Positions 41,831 through 49,661 of a DNA stretch of 64,000 nt are shown piece after piece; position 1 is the stretch's first letter; every line of letters starts with the position of its first letter. Source of the stretch: Prevotella sp. (GTDB lineage Bacteria; Bacteroidota; Bacteroidia; Bacteroidales; Bacteroidaceae); contig JAEEQH010000006.1 in the NCBI GenBank assembly GCA_016285245.1, forward strand, positions 1 to 64,000, given 5' to 3'. A program made the translations under genes and the position numbers. Below the pieces are notes generated by a model. That model made no database searches. It was not told the origin of the DNA and was given only the letters and a program-made list of their open reading frames with translations.

Positions 41831-41880
41831 CAGCGAGAGCAGAGTCAAGCTTGCTTGAACTATGCCGAGTCGTGACAAAA
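41831..41880 (+). repeat. Intergenic repeat with AAGCTTGCTT core
   Basis: The segment AGCGAGAGCAGAGTCAAGC followed by TTGCTTGAACTATGCCGAGT lies in the 143-nt sufS-dapB spacer. It resembles a repeat I recall from Prevotella intergenic regions. The rest of the spacer is AT-rich with short direct repeats (AATTGAAG). Confidence 0.5.
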
Positions 41881-41954
41881 GTCAACGAAGTTAAAAATTG
41901 AAGAATTGAAGTTCTGAAGAATAAATAGTACATTGTCAAATTGTAAATACGAAG

Positions 41955-42671
41955 ATGAAAATTGCATTGATAGGCTACGGCAAGATGGGCAAGATGATTG
42001 AGCAGATTGCCTTGGAGCGCGGACACGAGATTGTCAGCATCATTGATATCGACAACCAGCAGGATTTCGACAGTCCGGAGTTTGCATCGGCCGACGTGGC
42101 CATTGAGTTTACCGCCCCGCAGGCGGCCTACGGCAACTACATGAAGGCGTGGGCCAAGGGTGTGAAGGTGGTCAGCGGCTCGACGGGCTGGATGAAGGAG
42201 CACGGCGACGAGGTGCGTGAACAGTGTGCAGCAAACGGAAAAACGCTGTTCTGGGCATCGAACTTCTCCATCGGCGTGGCCATCTTTTCGGCTGTGAACC
42301 GCTACCTGGCGAAGATCATGAACCAGTTCCCGCAGTATGACGTGGAGATGGAGGAGACGCATCACGTGCACAAGCTCGACCACCCCAGCGGCACAGCTAT
42401 CACGCTGGCCGAGGAGATTGTAGAGCGTATAGACCGCAAGGAGGCTTGGAAGGAGGACTCGACGGACAAGCAGTTCCTGCGCGTGGATCACATCCGCCGC
42501 GGTGAGGTGCCCGGCATCCACACCATCCGCTATGACTCTGACGCCGACCTTATTACTATCACGCACGACGCGCACTCGCGTAAGGGCTTCGCCCTCGGTG
42601 CCGTGCTGGCCGCCGAGTACACGAAGGAGCATCAGGGCCTGCTGACCATCAGCGATATGTTTAAGTTTTAA
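41955..42671 (+). CDS. dapB: 4-hydroxy-tetrahydrodipicolinate reductase
   Basis: A 238-residue NAD(P)H-dependent reductase of lysine/diaminopimelate synthesis, of the short Bacteroidales type. The nucleotide-binding start is MKIALIGYGKMGKMIE; the catalytic region EETHHVHKLDHPSGTA carries the general-acid histidine and the substrate lysine. The fold ends with GFALGAVLAAEYT. It heads the run dapB - lepB - lepB-like - wbqC. Confidence 0.96.
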   Translation: MKIALIGYGKMGKMIEQIALERGHEIVSIIDIDNQQDFDSPEFASADVAIEFTAPQAAYGNYMKAWAKGVKVVSGSTGWMKEHGDEVREQCAANGKTLFWASNFSIGVAIFSAVNRYLAKIMNQFPQYDVEMEETHHVHKLDHPSGTAITLAEEIVERIDRKEAWKEDSTDKQFLRVDHIRRGEVPGIHTIRYDSDADLITITHDAHSRKGFALGAVLAAEYTKEHQGLLTISDMFKF

Positions 42672-42679
42672 CTGATAGG

Positions 42680-42725
42680 GCTTATGGGACCTATAGGTCT
42701 CATAGGTCTCATAAGTCTCATTAAC
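42680..42725 (+). repeat. TATAGGTCTCATAGGTCTCA repeat before lepB
   Basis: Imperfect units of about 9 nt (CTATAGGT, CTCATAGGT, CTCATAAGT, CTCATTA) fill the dapB-lepB spacer. They happen to be open in the lepB frame (GPIGLIGLISLI), which could mislead start prediction. Confidence 0.8.
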
Positions 42726-42728
42726 ATT

Positions 42729-44165
42729 ATGGTAAAAAGAGAAAAGAAAGAAAAGCTGAATATGAAGAAGCAGTGGGCGAAGTTCATCGTCGTGCTGGTG
42801 CTCTACCTGCTGTTCCTCTTCTGGGTGAAGTCGTGGTGGGGCCTGCTCGTCGTGCCGTTCATCTACGACGTATACATCTCGAAGAAGATCAAGTGGCAGT
42901 GGTGGAAGGAGAAGGAAGGTCCCGTGCGCTGGGTGATGTCGTGGGTCGACGCCCTGGTGTTTGCCCTCGTCGCCGTCTACTTCATCAACCTGTTCTTCTT
43001 CCAGAATTACGTGATTCCATCGAGTTCTTTGGAGAAATCGCTACTCACGGGCGACTACCTCTTCGTGTCGAAGGTGAGCTACGGTCCCCGCATCCCCGAG
43101 ACGCCGCTGACGATGCCGCTGACGCAGCATACGCTGCCCGTTTTCGAGTGTAAGAGCTACATAGACTGGCCCCACTGGGACTACCGCCGTGTGAAGGGCC
43201 TGGGCAAGGTGGAGCAGAACGACATCGTCGTCTTCAACTACCCCGCCGGCGACACCATCTGTAACAACGTGCAGTACCAGACGGAGTACTACCGTCTGTG
43301 CTATATGCTGGGCTACCAGATGTACCCGCAGCATCCCGCTCTCGACAGTCTGTCGGCCGAGGACCGCTACCAGTTCTTCCAGACCGTCTATAATGCTGGC
43401 CGTCAGCAGATACTCGACCACTTCACCGACTTCGGCGGGGTGTCGACACGTCCCACCGACCGTCGCGAGAACTACGTGAAGCGCTGCGTCGGACTGCCCG
43501 GCCAGACGCTGGAGATACGCAACCAGAAGGTCTACATCGACGGTAAGGCCAGCAAGGAGCCCGACCAGGCACAGCACAGCTACAACGTGAAGCTGAAGCG
43601 CCACTTTACTGACGACGAGATGAAGGAGTGGGGCATCACCATGGAGGAGCTGGGCTACCTGAACAGCTTCGGTGCCATGCCGATGACCCGTCAGACGGTG
43701 GCCACGCTGAAGAACCGCCCGGACATCGTCGAGAGCATCGAGCCGAACCTGGAGGCCGACGAGTGGGACATCTACCCGCAGAACGGCAACTACCACTGGA
43801 CACGCGACAACTACGGTCCCATCTGGATTCCCGCCAAGGGAAAGAGCATCGACCTGACGATGGACAACCTGCCCATCTACGAGCGCTGCATCCGTGCCTA
43901 CGAGGGTAACACCCTGGAGGTGAAGGACGGCAAGATACTGATCAACGGCAAGGAGGCGAAGAGCTACACCTTCAAGCTGGACTACTACTGGATGATGGGC
44001 GATAACCGCCACAACAGCGCCGACTCGCGCTACTGGGGCTTCGTGCCCGAGGACCACATCGTCGGTAAGCCCATCTTCATCTGGTGGAGCAGCGACCCCG
44101 ACCGCGGTGGCTTCGCCGGCATCCGCTGGAGCCGCCTGTTCCGCTTCGTCGATAACATCAAGTAA
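42729..44165 (+). CDS. lepB: Signal peptidase I
   Basis: A 478-residue membrane protease that removes signal peptides from exported proteins. The catalytic Ser100 is in VIPSSSLEKS and Lys251 in YVKRCVGLPGQ; the C-terminal box YYWMMGDNRHNSADSRYWG is complete. Two N-terminal membrane segments precede the catalytic domain. The protein is longer than E. coli LepB because of an insert between the Ser and Lys boxes (about 130-240) and another after Lys, as in other Bacteroidales. The start is ATG 42729 or 42762; residues encoded upstream come from a repeat. The next gene encodes a paralogue. Confidence 0.94.
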   Translation: MVKREKKEKLNMKKQWAKFIVVLVLYLLFLFWVKSWWGLLVVPFIYDVYISKKIKWQWWKEKEGPVRWVMSWVDALVFALVAVYFINLFFFQNYVIPSSSLEKSLLTGDYLFVSKVSYGPRIPETPLTMPLTQHTLPVFECKSYIDWPHWDYRRVKGLGKVEQNDIVVFNYPAGDTICNNVQYQTEYYRLCYMLGYQMYPQHPALDSLSAEDRYQFFQTVYNAGRQQILDHFTDFGGVSTRPTDRRENYVKRCVGLPGQTLEIRNQKVYIDGKASKEPDQAQHSYNVKLKRHFTDDEMKEWGITMEELGYLNSFGAMPMTRQTVATLKNRPDIVESIEPNLEADEWDIYPQNGNYHWTRDNYGPIWIPAKGKSIDLTMDNLPIYERCIRAYEGNTLEVKDGKILINGKEAKSYTFKLDYYWMMGDNRHNSADSRYWGFVPEDHIVGKPIFIWWSSDPDRGGFAGIRWSRLFRFVDNIK

Positions 44166-44168
44166 GGA

Positions 44169-44246
44169 GCAAGGTGCAGGGGGCAAGGAGCAAGAGAATA
44201 GAAGTAAAAGCTAATCTCATGCCCCCAGCCCCTTGCTCCCTGCCCC
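44169..44246. repeat. GCAAGGTGCAGGGGGCAAGG intergenic repeat with inverted arm
   Basis: The left part (44169-44198) is matched at 28 of 30 positions by a segment inside sufB (52835-52864). The right part (44221-44246, CCCCCAGCCCCTTGCTCCC) is roughly its complement, so the pair can fold. It fills most of the 94-nt spacer. Confidence 0.9.
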
Positions 44247-44259
44247 ATAAACAGAACCT

Positions 44260-44760
44260 ATGCGCAGTACACTAAAATTCCTGATTGTCCTGGCCGTGTC
44301 GCTACTGGTGATGCTGGCCTTCAGGGTGCTGGCATTCACCATCTATGCCGTCGGCGGCACGGCTCTGGAGCCCGACTTCAAGGCCGGCGACAGGGTGTTG
44401 GTGAACCGCTGGTCGTACGGACTGCGCACGGGGGGCGGGGGACTCTTCGACTACGGCCGCCTCTGTCGGCAGATGCCTGCCGTCGACGATTTCGTCGCCT
44501 TCGAGGACTCCACGGGCGCCGTGATGATCGGCCAGTGCCGGGCGCTGCCGGGCGACACCGTCAGCCTACAGGGCAAGGGGCGCGTCGTCATCCCCGGTGT
44601 GAGCCGCTGCGACCGTCACGACTGCTACTTCATAGACCACGGCGGCATCGTTGCCGAGCAGCAGATCATCGGTCGTGTCGTCTCTGTCCTCTACAGCCGC
44701 CGTCCCGGCACACCCTTCTGGCGCGGCTACGTCAAGGACCGTTACCTGCTCAGCCGATGA
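44260..44760 (+). CDS. Signal peptidase-like protein lacking catalytic Ser and Lys
   Basis: A 166-residue S26-family homologue of the upstream lepB, with one N-terminal membrane helix and the boxes GDRVLVNRWSYGLRTG and ALPGDTVSLQG. At the nucleophile position the sequence is GGTALEPDF (Ala35 where LepB has Ser); at the Lys position it is VMIGQCRALPGD (Gly91). If the reading is right it cannot act as a normal signal peptidase and may be a partner or regulator of LepB. Active homologues in other Bacteroidales, as I recall, keep serine there. The stop overlaps the next start (ATGA). Confidence 0.85.
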   Translation: MRSTLKFLIVLAVSLLVMLAFRVLAFTIYAVGGTALEPDFKAGDRVLVNRWSYGLRTGGGGLFDYGRLCRQMPAVDDFVAFEDSTGAVMIGQCRALPGDTVSLQGKGRVVIPGVSRCDRHDCYFIDHGGIVAEQQIIGRVVSVLYSRRPGTPFWRGYVKDRYLLSR

Positions 44761-45383
44761 ACGTCCTGCTCTCCACCACTTACTTCGGTCCCGTACAGTG
44801 GTACCAGAAGCTCTACCGTGCCGATGCCGTTGTCATCGACCCTGACGAGACGTTCCTGAAGCAGACCTACCGGAACCGCTGCTACATTGCCGCCGCCAAC
44901 GGCGTGCAGGCGCTGACGGTGCCCGTCGAGCAGCCCGGCAACCGCTGTCCCGTGCGCGACGTCCGCATCAGCGACCACGGCGACTGGCGTCGCGTACACT
45001 GGAACGCCATCGCCTCAGCCTACGGCGAGTCGCCATTCTTCGAGTATTACCAGGACGACCTCCGCCCTTTCTTCGAGCGCCGCTGGCAATTCCTCTACGA
45101 CTTCAACGAGGCCATCCGCCAGACCGTTAGCACCCTCCTCGACCTCCAGCCGCTGCCGCCGTCCCCGTCCGCGTCCTCCCCGTGTTTGTCTATGCCGTCA
45201 CCGTGTGACGGCTCCACCCTCGACCTCCGCTCCGCCATCAACCCTAAGCACCCCGCCGCCGACGCAGACTTCCAGCCCCGTCCCTACTACCAGGTCTATG
45301 CCTCGCGCTACGGCTTCCAGCCGAACCTCTCCATCCTCGACCTGCTGCTGAACATGGGCCCAGAAGGCATTTTTTATCTCTAA
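44757..45383 (+). CDS. WbqC-like family protein
   Basis: A 208-residue protein of the WbqC-like family (MNVLLSTTYFGPVQWYQKL; ETFLKQTYRNRCYIAAANG; RRVHWNAIASAYGESPFFEYY). The family occurs near glycan genes and beside lepB in Bacteroidales; its biochemical role is unknown. Residues about 132-155 are a Pro/Ser-rich low-complexity insert (PLPPSPSASSPCLSMPSPC) whose DNA ends in a 7-bp perfect hairpin (45195-45211). The ATG overlaps the stop of the preceding gene. Confidence 0.85.
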   Translation: MNVLLSTTYFGPVQWYQKLYRADAVVIDPDETFLKQTYRNRCYIAAANGVQALTVPVEQPGNRCPVRDVRISDHGDWRRVHWNAIASAYGESPFFEYYQDDLRPFFERRWQFLYDFNEAIRQTVSTLLDLQPLPPSPSASSPCLSMPSPCDGSTLDLRSAINPKHPAADADFQPRPYYQVYASRYGFQPNLSILDLLLNMGPEGIFYL

Positions 45384-45386
45384 CAT

Positions 45387-45417
45387 TTTGCGGTTTGCTT
45401 GATTTGCACTACCTTTG
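45387..45417 (+). promoter_or_regulatory. Promoter of the thioredoxin-fold lipoprotein
   Basis: -33 TTTG (45387-45390) and -7 TACCTTTG (45410-45417), 19 bp apart. The -7 region is part of the 19 nt shared with the sufS promoter. Confidence 0.85.
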
Positions 45418-45444
45418 CAGACAAAATAGAAAAAAAAGGCAACA

Positions 45445-46602
45445 ATGAAGATAACAGTAAAAACAACGCTGGCGGCACTGGCCGCCCTGGCGATGACCGC
45501 CTGCCAACAGAACAAGTTCCACGTAGAAGGCGAGATCGCCAATGCTGAGGACTCCGTCCTTTACTTCGAGAACGTCGCCCTGACGGGCATTGAGGTGCTC
45601 GACTCCACGAAGCTCGCCGCCGACGGCCGCTTCGACTTCAGCGGCGACGCCCCGTCGGCCCCGGAGTTCTACCGCTTGCGCATCGGCGACCAAATTGTGA
45701 ACATCGCCATCGACTCCACCGAGACCGTCACTGTCAAGGGTGATGCGCATGCCCTGGCCACGAACTACACCGTGGAGGGGTCGGAGAACTGTCAGAAGAT
45801 CAGGGAGCTGGCGCTGAAGCAGATAGCCCTCCAGGAGCAGGCCATTGCCCTGGAGCGCAACAGCCAGCTGGACCGCGACGTGGTGCGCGACTCGCTGCTC
45901 CGCCTGCTTCAGGCTTATAAGGAAGAGGTGAAGCGCGACTATATCTTCGCTGCACCCAACCGGTCGTACGCCTACTTCGCCCTGTTCCAGACCTTAGGGC
46001 CGTGGCTCATCTTCGACCCGAAGGCCAACGCCGACGACGTGAAGGTCTATGCCGCCGTGGCCACCAGCTGGGACACCTACTATCCCGGAGCACAGCGTGG
46101 CGAGAACCTCCACAACATCGCCATCGAGGGTATGAAGAACGTGCGTATCCTCGACCAAAGAAGCAGTCTGCCTGTGAGCGAGAGCAAGGTGGTGGAAGCA
46201 GGTATCATCGACATCGAGCTGCCCGACAACAAGGGTGTCATGCGCCGTCTCAGCAGTCTGAAGGGTCAGGTGGTGCTCCTCGACTTCCATGTCTTTGCCA
46301 TGGAGGAGTCGCCGCAGCGCATCCTGATGCTCCGCGAGCTGTATAACAAGTATCATGCACAGGGACTGGAGATCTTCCAGGTCTCGCTCGACGGTGACGA
46401 ACATTTCTGGAAGCAGCAGACCGCAGCCCTGCCGTGGATCAGCGTCTACGACGAGGATGGCCTGCAGTCACGTTGTCTCGTCAGCTACAACGTCTCGCAA
46501 CTGCCCGAGTACTTCCTTATCGACCGCCAGAACAACCTCGTGAAACGGTCAGCACAAATGAAGGATCTGGAATCGGAAATCAAAACCCTTTGCCAGAATT
46601 AA
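45445..46602 (+). CDS. Thioredoxin-fold lipoprotein without the CxxC site
   Basis: A 385-residue lipoprotein (lipobox LAMTAC, Cys20). Residues about 25-110 fit the DUF4369-type beta domain often found before TlpA/AhpC-like domains. A helical linker follows, then a thioredoxin fold (GQVVLLDFHVFAMEESPQR; GLEIFQVSLDGDEHFW; LPWISVYDEDG; LPEYFLIDRQ). Where TlpA-type proteins read DFWASWCGPC, this one reads DFHVFAMEES, so the two redox cysteines are Met286 and Ser289. It is therefore unlikely to be a thiol oxidoreductase and may bind a partner instead. Confidence 0.85.
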   Translation: MKITVKTTLAALAALAMTACQQNKFHVEGEIANAEDSVLYFENVALTGIEVLDSTKLAADGRFDFSGDAPSAPEFYRLRIGDQIVNIAIDSTETVTVKGDAHALATNYTVEGSENCQKIRELALKQIALQEQAIALERNSQLDRDVVRDSLLRLLQAYKEEVKRDYIFAAPNRSYAYFALFQTLGPWLIFDPKANADDVKVYAAVATSWDTYYPGAQRGENLHNIAIEGMKNVRILDQRSSLPVSESKVVEAGIIDIELPDNKGVMRRLSSLKGQVVLLDFHVFAMEESPQRILMLRELYNKYHAQGLEIFQVSLDGDEHFWKQQTAALPWISVYDEDGLQSRCLVSYNVSQLPEYFLIDRQNNLVKRSAQMKDLESEIKTLCQN

Positions 46603-46620
46603 CGAGTACGAATCTTTTTG

Positions 46621-46712
46621 CAACCACGAATTACACGAATTGTTGGCGCAGCGATACTTTGAGAAAACGTAACGCGCAGCCAAAAATTCGTGTAATTCGT
46701 GAAATTCGTGGT
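46621..46712. repeat. Intergenic inverted-repeat element
   Basis: Outer arms CAACCACGAATTACACGAAT and, in complement, ACCACGAATTTCACGAATTA enclose about 40 nt containing GGCGCAGCG and GCGCAGCC. The left arm is identical over 21 nt to 4991 and 14093. The element fills the 133-nt spacer between convergent genes. Confidence 0.9.
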
Positions 46713-46735
46713 CGTAAACAAGTTGTGGTCAGCTG

Positions 46736-48019
46736 TTATCTCCCGTAGGCGTCGAGTTTCTTCAAGTAGTAGTCACGGAAGTCCTGCCAGTGGTAGTAGG
46801 GCGGGGTTGTCGTGGGTAGCGGCAGCGTCGCCTCCTCCTCGTTCAGCAGCACCTTGAAGAGCACATCCTTGTCCGCCAGGTTCTCGCGGTAGAAGACAAA
46901 CTGGATGTTGGCGCCCATGGGGAATACCTTACAGGCCCACCAGCCGTTAGGCTCCACCTCGCTGAGTTCCATCGTCTGGAAAGCATAGCCATTGAGGTCG
47001 AGCAGACAGGACAGCGGCAGGAGTATCGTCTCGTGGCCGAAGCGCAGGGTGGCTCCGGGGTGCTCCAGCTTCAGGCAGCTGTCAGCGTCGGCAATGATCC
47101 GGCGCAGGAGGTAGCGCTGGGTGTAAGGCTGGCAGCCACCATTGAGCAGCGACGGGCCGTAGCGAATGTACCACCAGGCATTCTCCATCTGCCAGAACCG
47201 GTGAATCTCCTTTGTTGTGAACAGGTCCACGATAGGTCCGCCCTGTCCCTTGGTGTTCTGCTGCATCAGACCTGTCTTCAGCAGGTAGTATGGGAGCCAG
47301 TAGTCGCTGACGTTCTCGCGGATATAGGTAGTGTCGTTGAACAGCAGACGGGTGACGCGGGGATTGTGCCTGATAGGTTCGGAATAGTCGTCGAAGGCAT
47401 TCTGGGCTCTTTCGGTCATCATAGAGTCGCGCAGCAGCTTGTCCTGGTGGTTCATGTAGAACATATCGTGCGGCGAGGCATCAATCATAATCTCTAATTG
47501 CGGGTTCATGGCCGCCAGCTGTGTCAGCGCTGTCGCCATCGAGACGATGCAGCGGCCGACGGTGGTGCTGTGGGCATCGATGGCGACGGTACCCTCGAAG
47601 ACCTCGGGGAAGCGTTCCACCATGCGGCGGGTGATGTCGCGGAGCTGCAGCTGTCCCAGTGGTGACAGCGTACCCCAGTAGCCCTCGGCGTCCTCGATGA
47701 TGGCAGCCATGCGCTGCAGTATCTCCTTGCCCAGTGGCGTCAGCTTGCCTAAGGAGTCGCCCTTCGCCAGATAGTTGTAGGGAATGTCATAGCCCTTGCG
47801 GTTGTCGAGGTAGCGTGAGCCGTGACGGCCATAGTGGCTGATATAGAACGGTCGCTTCCCGGCAGGTGGCGGTGTCAGCAGTCCCGACGGCATCGGGTAG
47901 GCGTAGTAGTTGCTTGCCGCGATGTCGGGATTCTCCTTGATGGCGTTGTAGGCTTGTTGGGCATAGCCGACTGTCACGACAGTCAGTATCACCAGCAGGC
48001 ATCTGAGTCTTTTCACCAT
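46736..48019 (-). CDS. Histidine phosphatase (MINPP/phytase-like)
   Basis: A 427-residue exported acid phosphatase of the branch-2 histidine phosphatase family. A signal peptide (MVKRLRCLLVILTVVTVGYAQ) sets the start at 48019; an ATG at 48031 is possible. The catalytic motif is SHYGRHGSRY (about 60-69), and the distal FGHETILLPL carries the second histidine and acid. Similar Bacteroides enzymes hydrolyse inositol polyphosphates; the true substrate here is not known. It is divergent from the sialate esterase gene. Confidence 0.88.
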   Translation of the reverse strand: MVKRLRCLLVILTVVTVGYAQQAYNAIKENPDIAASNYYAYPMPSGLLTPPPAGKRPFYISHYGRHGSRYLDNRKGYDIPYNYLAKGDSLGKLTPLGKEILQRMAAIIEDAEGYWGTLSPLGQLQLRDITRRMVERFPEVFEGTVAIDAHSTTVGRCIVSMATALTQLAAMNPQLEIMIDASPHDMFYMNHQDKLLRDSMMTERAQNAFDDYSEPIRHNPRVTRLLFNDTTYIRENVSDYWLPYYLLKTGLMQQNTKGQGGPIVDLFTTKEIHRFWQMENAWWYIRYGPSLLNGGCQPYTQRYLLRRIIADADSCLKLEHPGATLRFGHETILLPLSCLLDLNGYAFQTMELSEVEPNGWWACKVFPMGANIQFVFYRENLADKDVLFKVLLNEEEATLPLPTTTPPYYHWQDFRDYYLKKLDAYGR

Positions 48020-48048
48020 GTCTTCGAACATTTTTTAGTTTTGCGGGT

Positions 48049-48078
48049 GCAAAATTACGAAAAAAAAAGTAATTTTGC
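48049..48078. promoter_or_regulatory. Divergent -7 boxes in a perfect inverted repeat
   Basis: GCAAAATTAC and GTAATTTTGC are perfect complements 10 nt apart. Each contains TAATTTTG on its own strand (plus 48070-48077, minus 48050-48057), pointing to the sialate esterase and the phosphatase. -33 boxes are weak. Confidence 0.65.
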
Positions 48079-48101
48079 AAGCAGAACCCAAAACTATCTG
48101 T

Positions 48102-49550
48102 ATGAAAAGACATCTATCACTTTTACTGATGGCCCTCCTGGCCACCGTAGCACAGGCCAAGGTAAGGCTGCCGCACATCATCTCGGACAACATGGTACTG
48201 CAACAACAGACCGAAGCCCGTCTCTGGGGATGGGCGAAAGCGAAGGCGACGGTCACGGTGACCACCTCGTGGCACCAGACCGTCACGACACAAGCCGGCA
48301 AGGACGGCCGCTGGCTGGTGCGCGTGGCGACGCCCGCCGCCTCCTACACGCCCCAGACCATCACCTTCGACGACGGCGACGGTGCCGTCAGCATCACGAA
48401 CGTCGTGACGGGCGAGGTGTGGGTGTGTGCCGGACAGTCGAACATGGAGATGCCCGTCAAGGGCTTCTGGGGCTGTCCTGTGAAGGGCTACAATCAGGTG
48501 GTGCTCGACGCCAAGAACCACCGTGGCGTCCGCAGCGTGAAGATTCCCAGCACGATGCGCATGGAGCCGCAGGACGATGCCGACTGCCAGTGGCGTGAGT
48601 GTTCGCCGCAGACGGTGGGCGATTTCTCGGCGACGGGCTATTTCTTCGCCCGTGTCATGCACAGCGCCCTGGACATCCCCATCGGCCTCATCGAGGCCAA
48701 CAAGGGCGGTACCCGTGTGGAGAGCTGGCTGACGAAGGAGAACCTGCAGAAGCACACCCAGGAGCCGACGGACTCCGCAGGCATCGTCGCCTTCAAGCCC
48801 GAATACGACTACCAGCGTGCCCTGCTCTGGGGCAACGGCACCTTCAACCCCATCCTGAACTGCACGGTGAAGGGCATCCTCTTCTACCAGGGCTGCTCGA
48901 ACGTCGGCGATCCCGGCAACCAGTACTCCGAGCGGCTGAAGCTACTCGTCGAGCAGTGGCGTCAGCAGTTCGCCCTGGGCGACATACCCTTCTACTTCGT
49001 CGAGATAGCCCCCTTCCACTACGACGATGTCGACGGGCTGGCCGGTGCGCTGCTCCGTGAACAGCAGTTCCGTGCCCAGCAGATTATCCCCAACAGCTCG
49101 CTCGTCTGTACCAACGACCTCGTCTTCCCCTACGAGACGACACAGATACACCCCGCCCAGAAGCAGCAGGTAGGCGAGCGGCTGGCGTGGACGGCGCTGG
49201 CCCGCGACTACGGCTTCGACCAGGTGCTCTACAAGAGCTCGTCGTTCAAGGACATGACCGTGAAGGACGGTGCCGTCTATGTACACCTGCAAGACAACTA
49301 CCATGCCGATGCCCCCTACGAGCTGATTGAGGGCTTCGAGGTGGCCGGTGCCGACCGCGTGTTCCATCCTGCCCAGGCCCGTCACTTCTGGCAGCCTGGC
49401 GGCGGCTACTGGGACGAGGCCATCGTCGTCAGCAGCCCGCAGGTCAGCCAGCCTGTAGCCGTCCGCTACTGTTTCCGCAACTTCAAGGTGGGCAATGTCA
49501 CTAACGCCGCCAACCTCCCCCTGTTCCCCTTCCGTACCGACAGCTGGTGA
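48102..49550 (+). CDS. Sialate O-acetylesterase family protein
   Basis: A 482-residue secreted SGNH-type esterase (signal peptide MKRHLSLLLMALLATVAQA). Key parts: LPHIISDNMVLQQ, the nucleophile motif CAGQSNMEMP (about 118-127), IGLIEANKGGTRVESWL and FYQGCSNVGDPG; catalytic His is likely in TTQIHPAQKQQVGERLA. The family removes O-acetyl groups from sialic acids or plant glycans. With the phosphatase, fucose genes and GH2 it fits use of host or plant glycans, but no sialidase is in the window. The upstream in-frame extension is not used since it lies before the signal peptide. Confidence 0.9.
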   Translation: MKRHLSLLLMALLATVAQAKVRLPHIISDNMVLQQQTEARLWGWAKAKATVTVTTSWHQTVTTQAGKDGRWLVRVATPAASYTPQTITFDDGDGAVSITNVVTGEVWVCAGQSNMEMPVKGFWGCPVKGYNQVVLDAKNHRGVRSVKIPSTMRMEPQDDADCQWRECSPQTVGDFSATGYFFARVMHSALDIPIGLIEANKGGTRVESWLTKENLQKHTQEPTDSAGIVAFKPEYDYQRALLWGNGTFNPILNCTVKGILFYQGCSNVGDPGNQYSERLKLLVEQWRQQFALGDIPFYFVEIAPFHYDDVDGLAGALLREQQFRAQQIIPNSSLVCTNDLVFPYETTQIHPAQKQQVGERLAWTALARDYGFDQVLYKSSSFKDMTVKDGAVYVHLQDNYHADAPYELIEGFEVAGADRVFHPAQARHFWQPGGGYWDEAIVVSSPQVSQPVAVRYCFRNFKVGNVTNAANLPLFPFRTDSW

Positions 49551-49578
49551 AGTGGCCCCAAACCTTAAAAAATCAAAA

Positions 49579-49616
49579 AACTTTCCTATATAATAAGGTA
49601 TATGGGAAAGTTTTGT
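49579..49616 (+). terminator. Probable terminator after the esterase gene
   Basis: AACTTTCCTATATA pairs with TATATGGGAAAGTT (13 of 14 bases), followed by TT and a G/T-rich stretch. It lies just before the topA promoter box. Confidence 0.6.
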
Positions 49617-49617
49617 G

Positions 49618-49625
49618 TACTTTTG
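49618..49625 (+). promoter_or_regulatory. -7 box of topA
   Basis: TACTTTTG, close to consensus, 36 nt before the topA start. The expected -33 position falls inside the hairpin at 49579-49616 and shows no TTTG. Confidence 0.5.
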
Positions 49626-49661
49626 CGCCCCAAAACATAGAAAAGGTAAAAAAAGTAGCAT

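Noticed and set aside
42684..42728. Longer N-terminus for signal peptidase I
   Set aside because: The added residues come from a TATAGGTCTCA repeat and precede better starts at 42729 and 42762.
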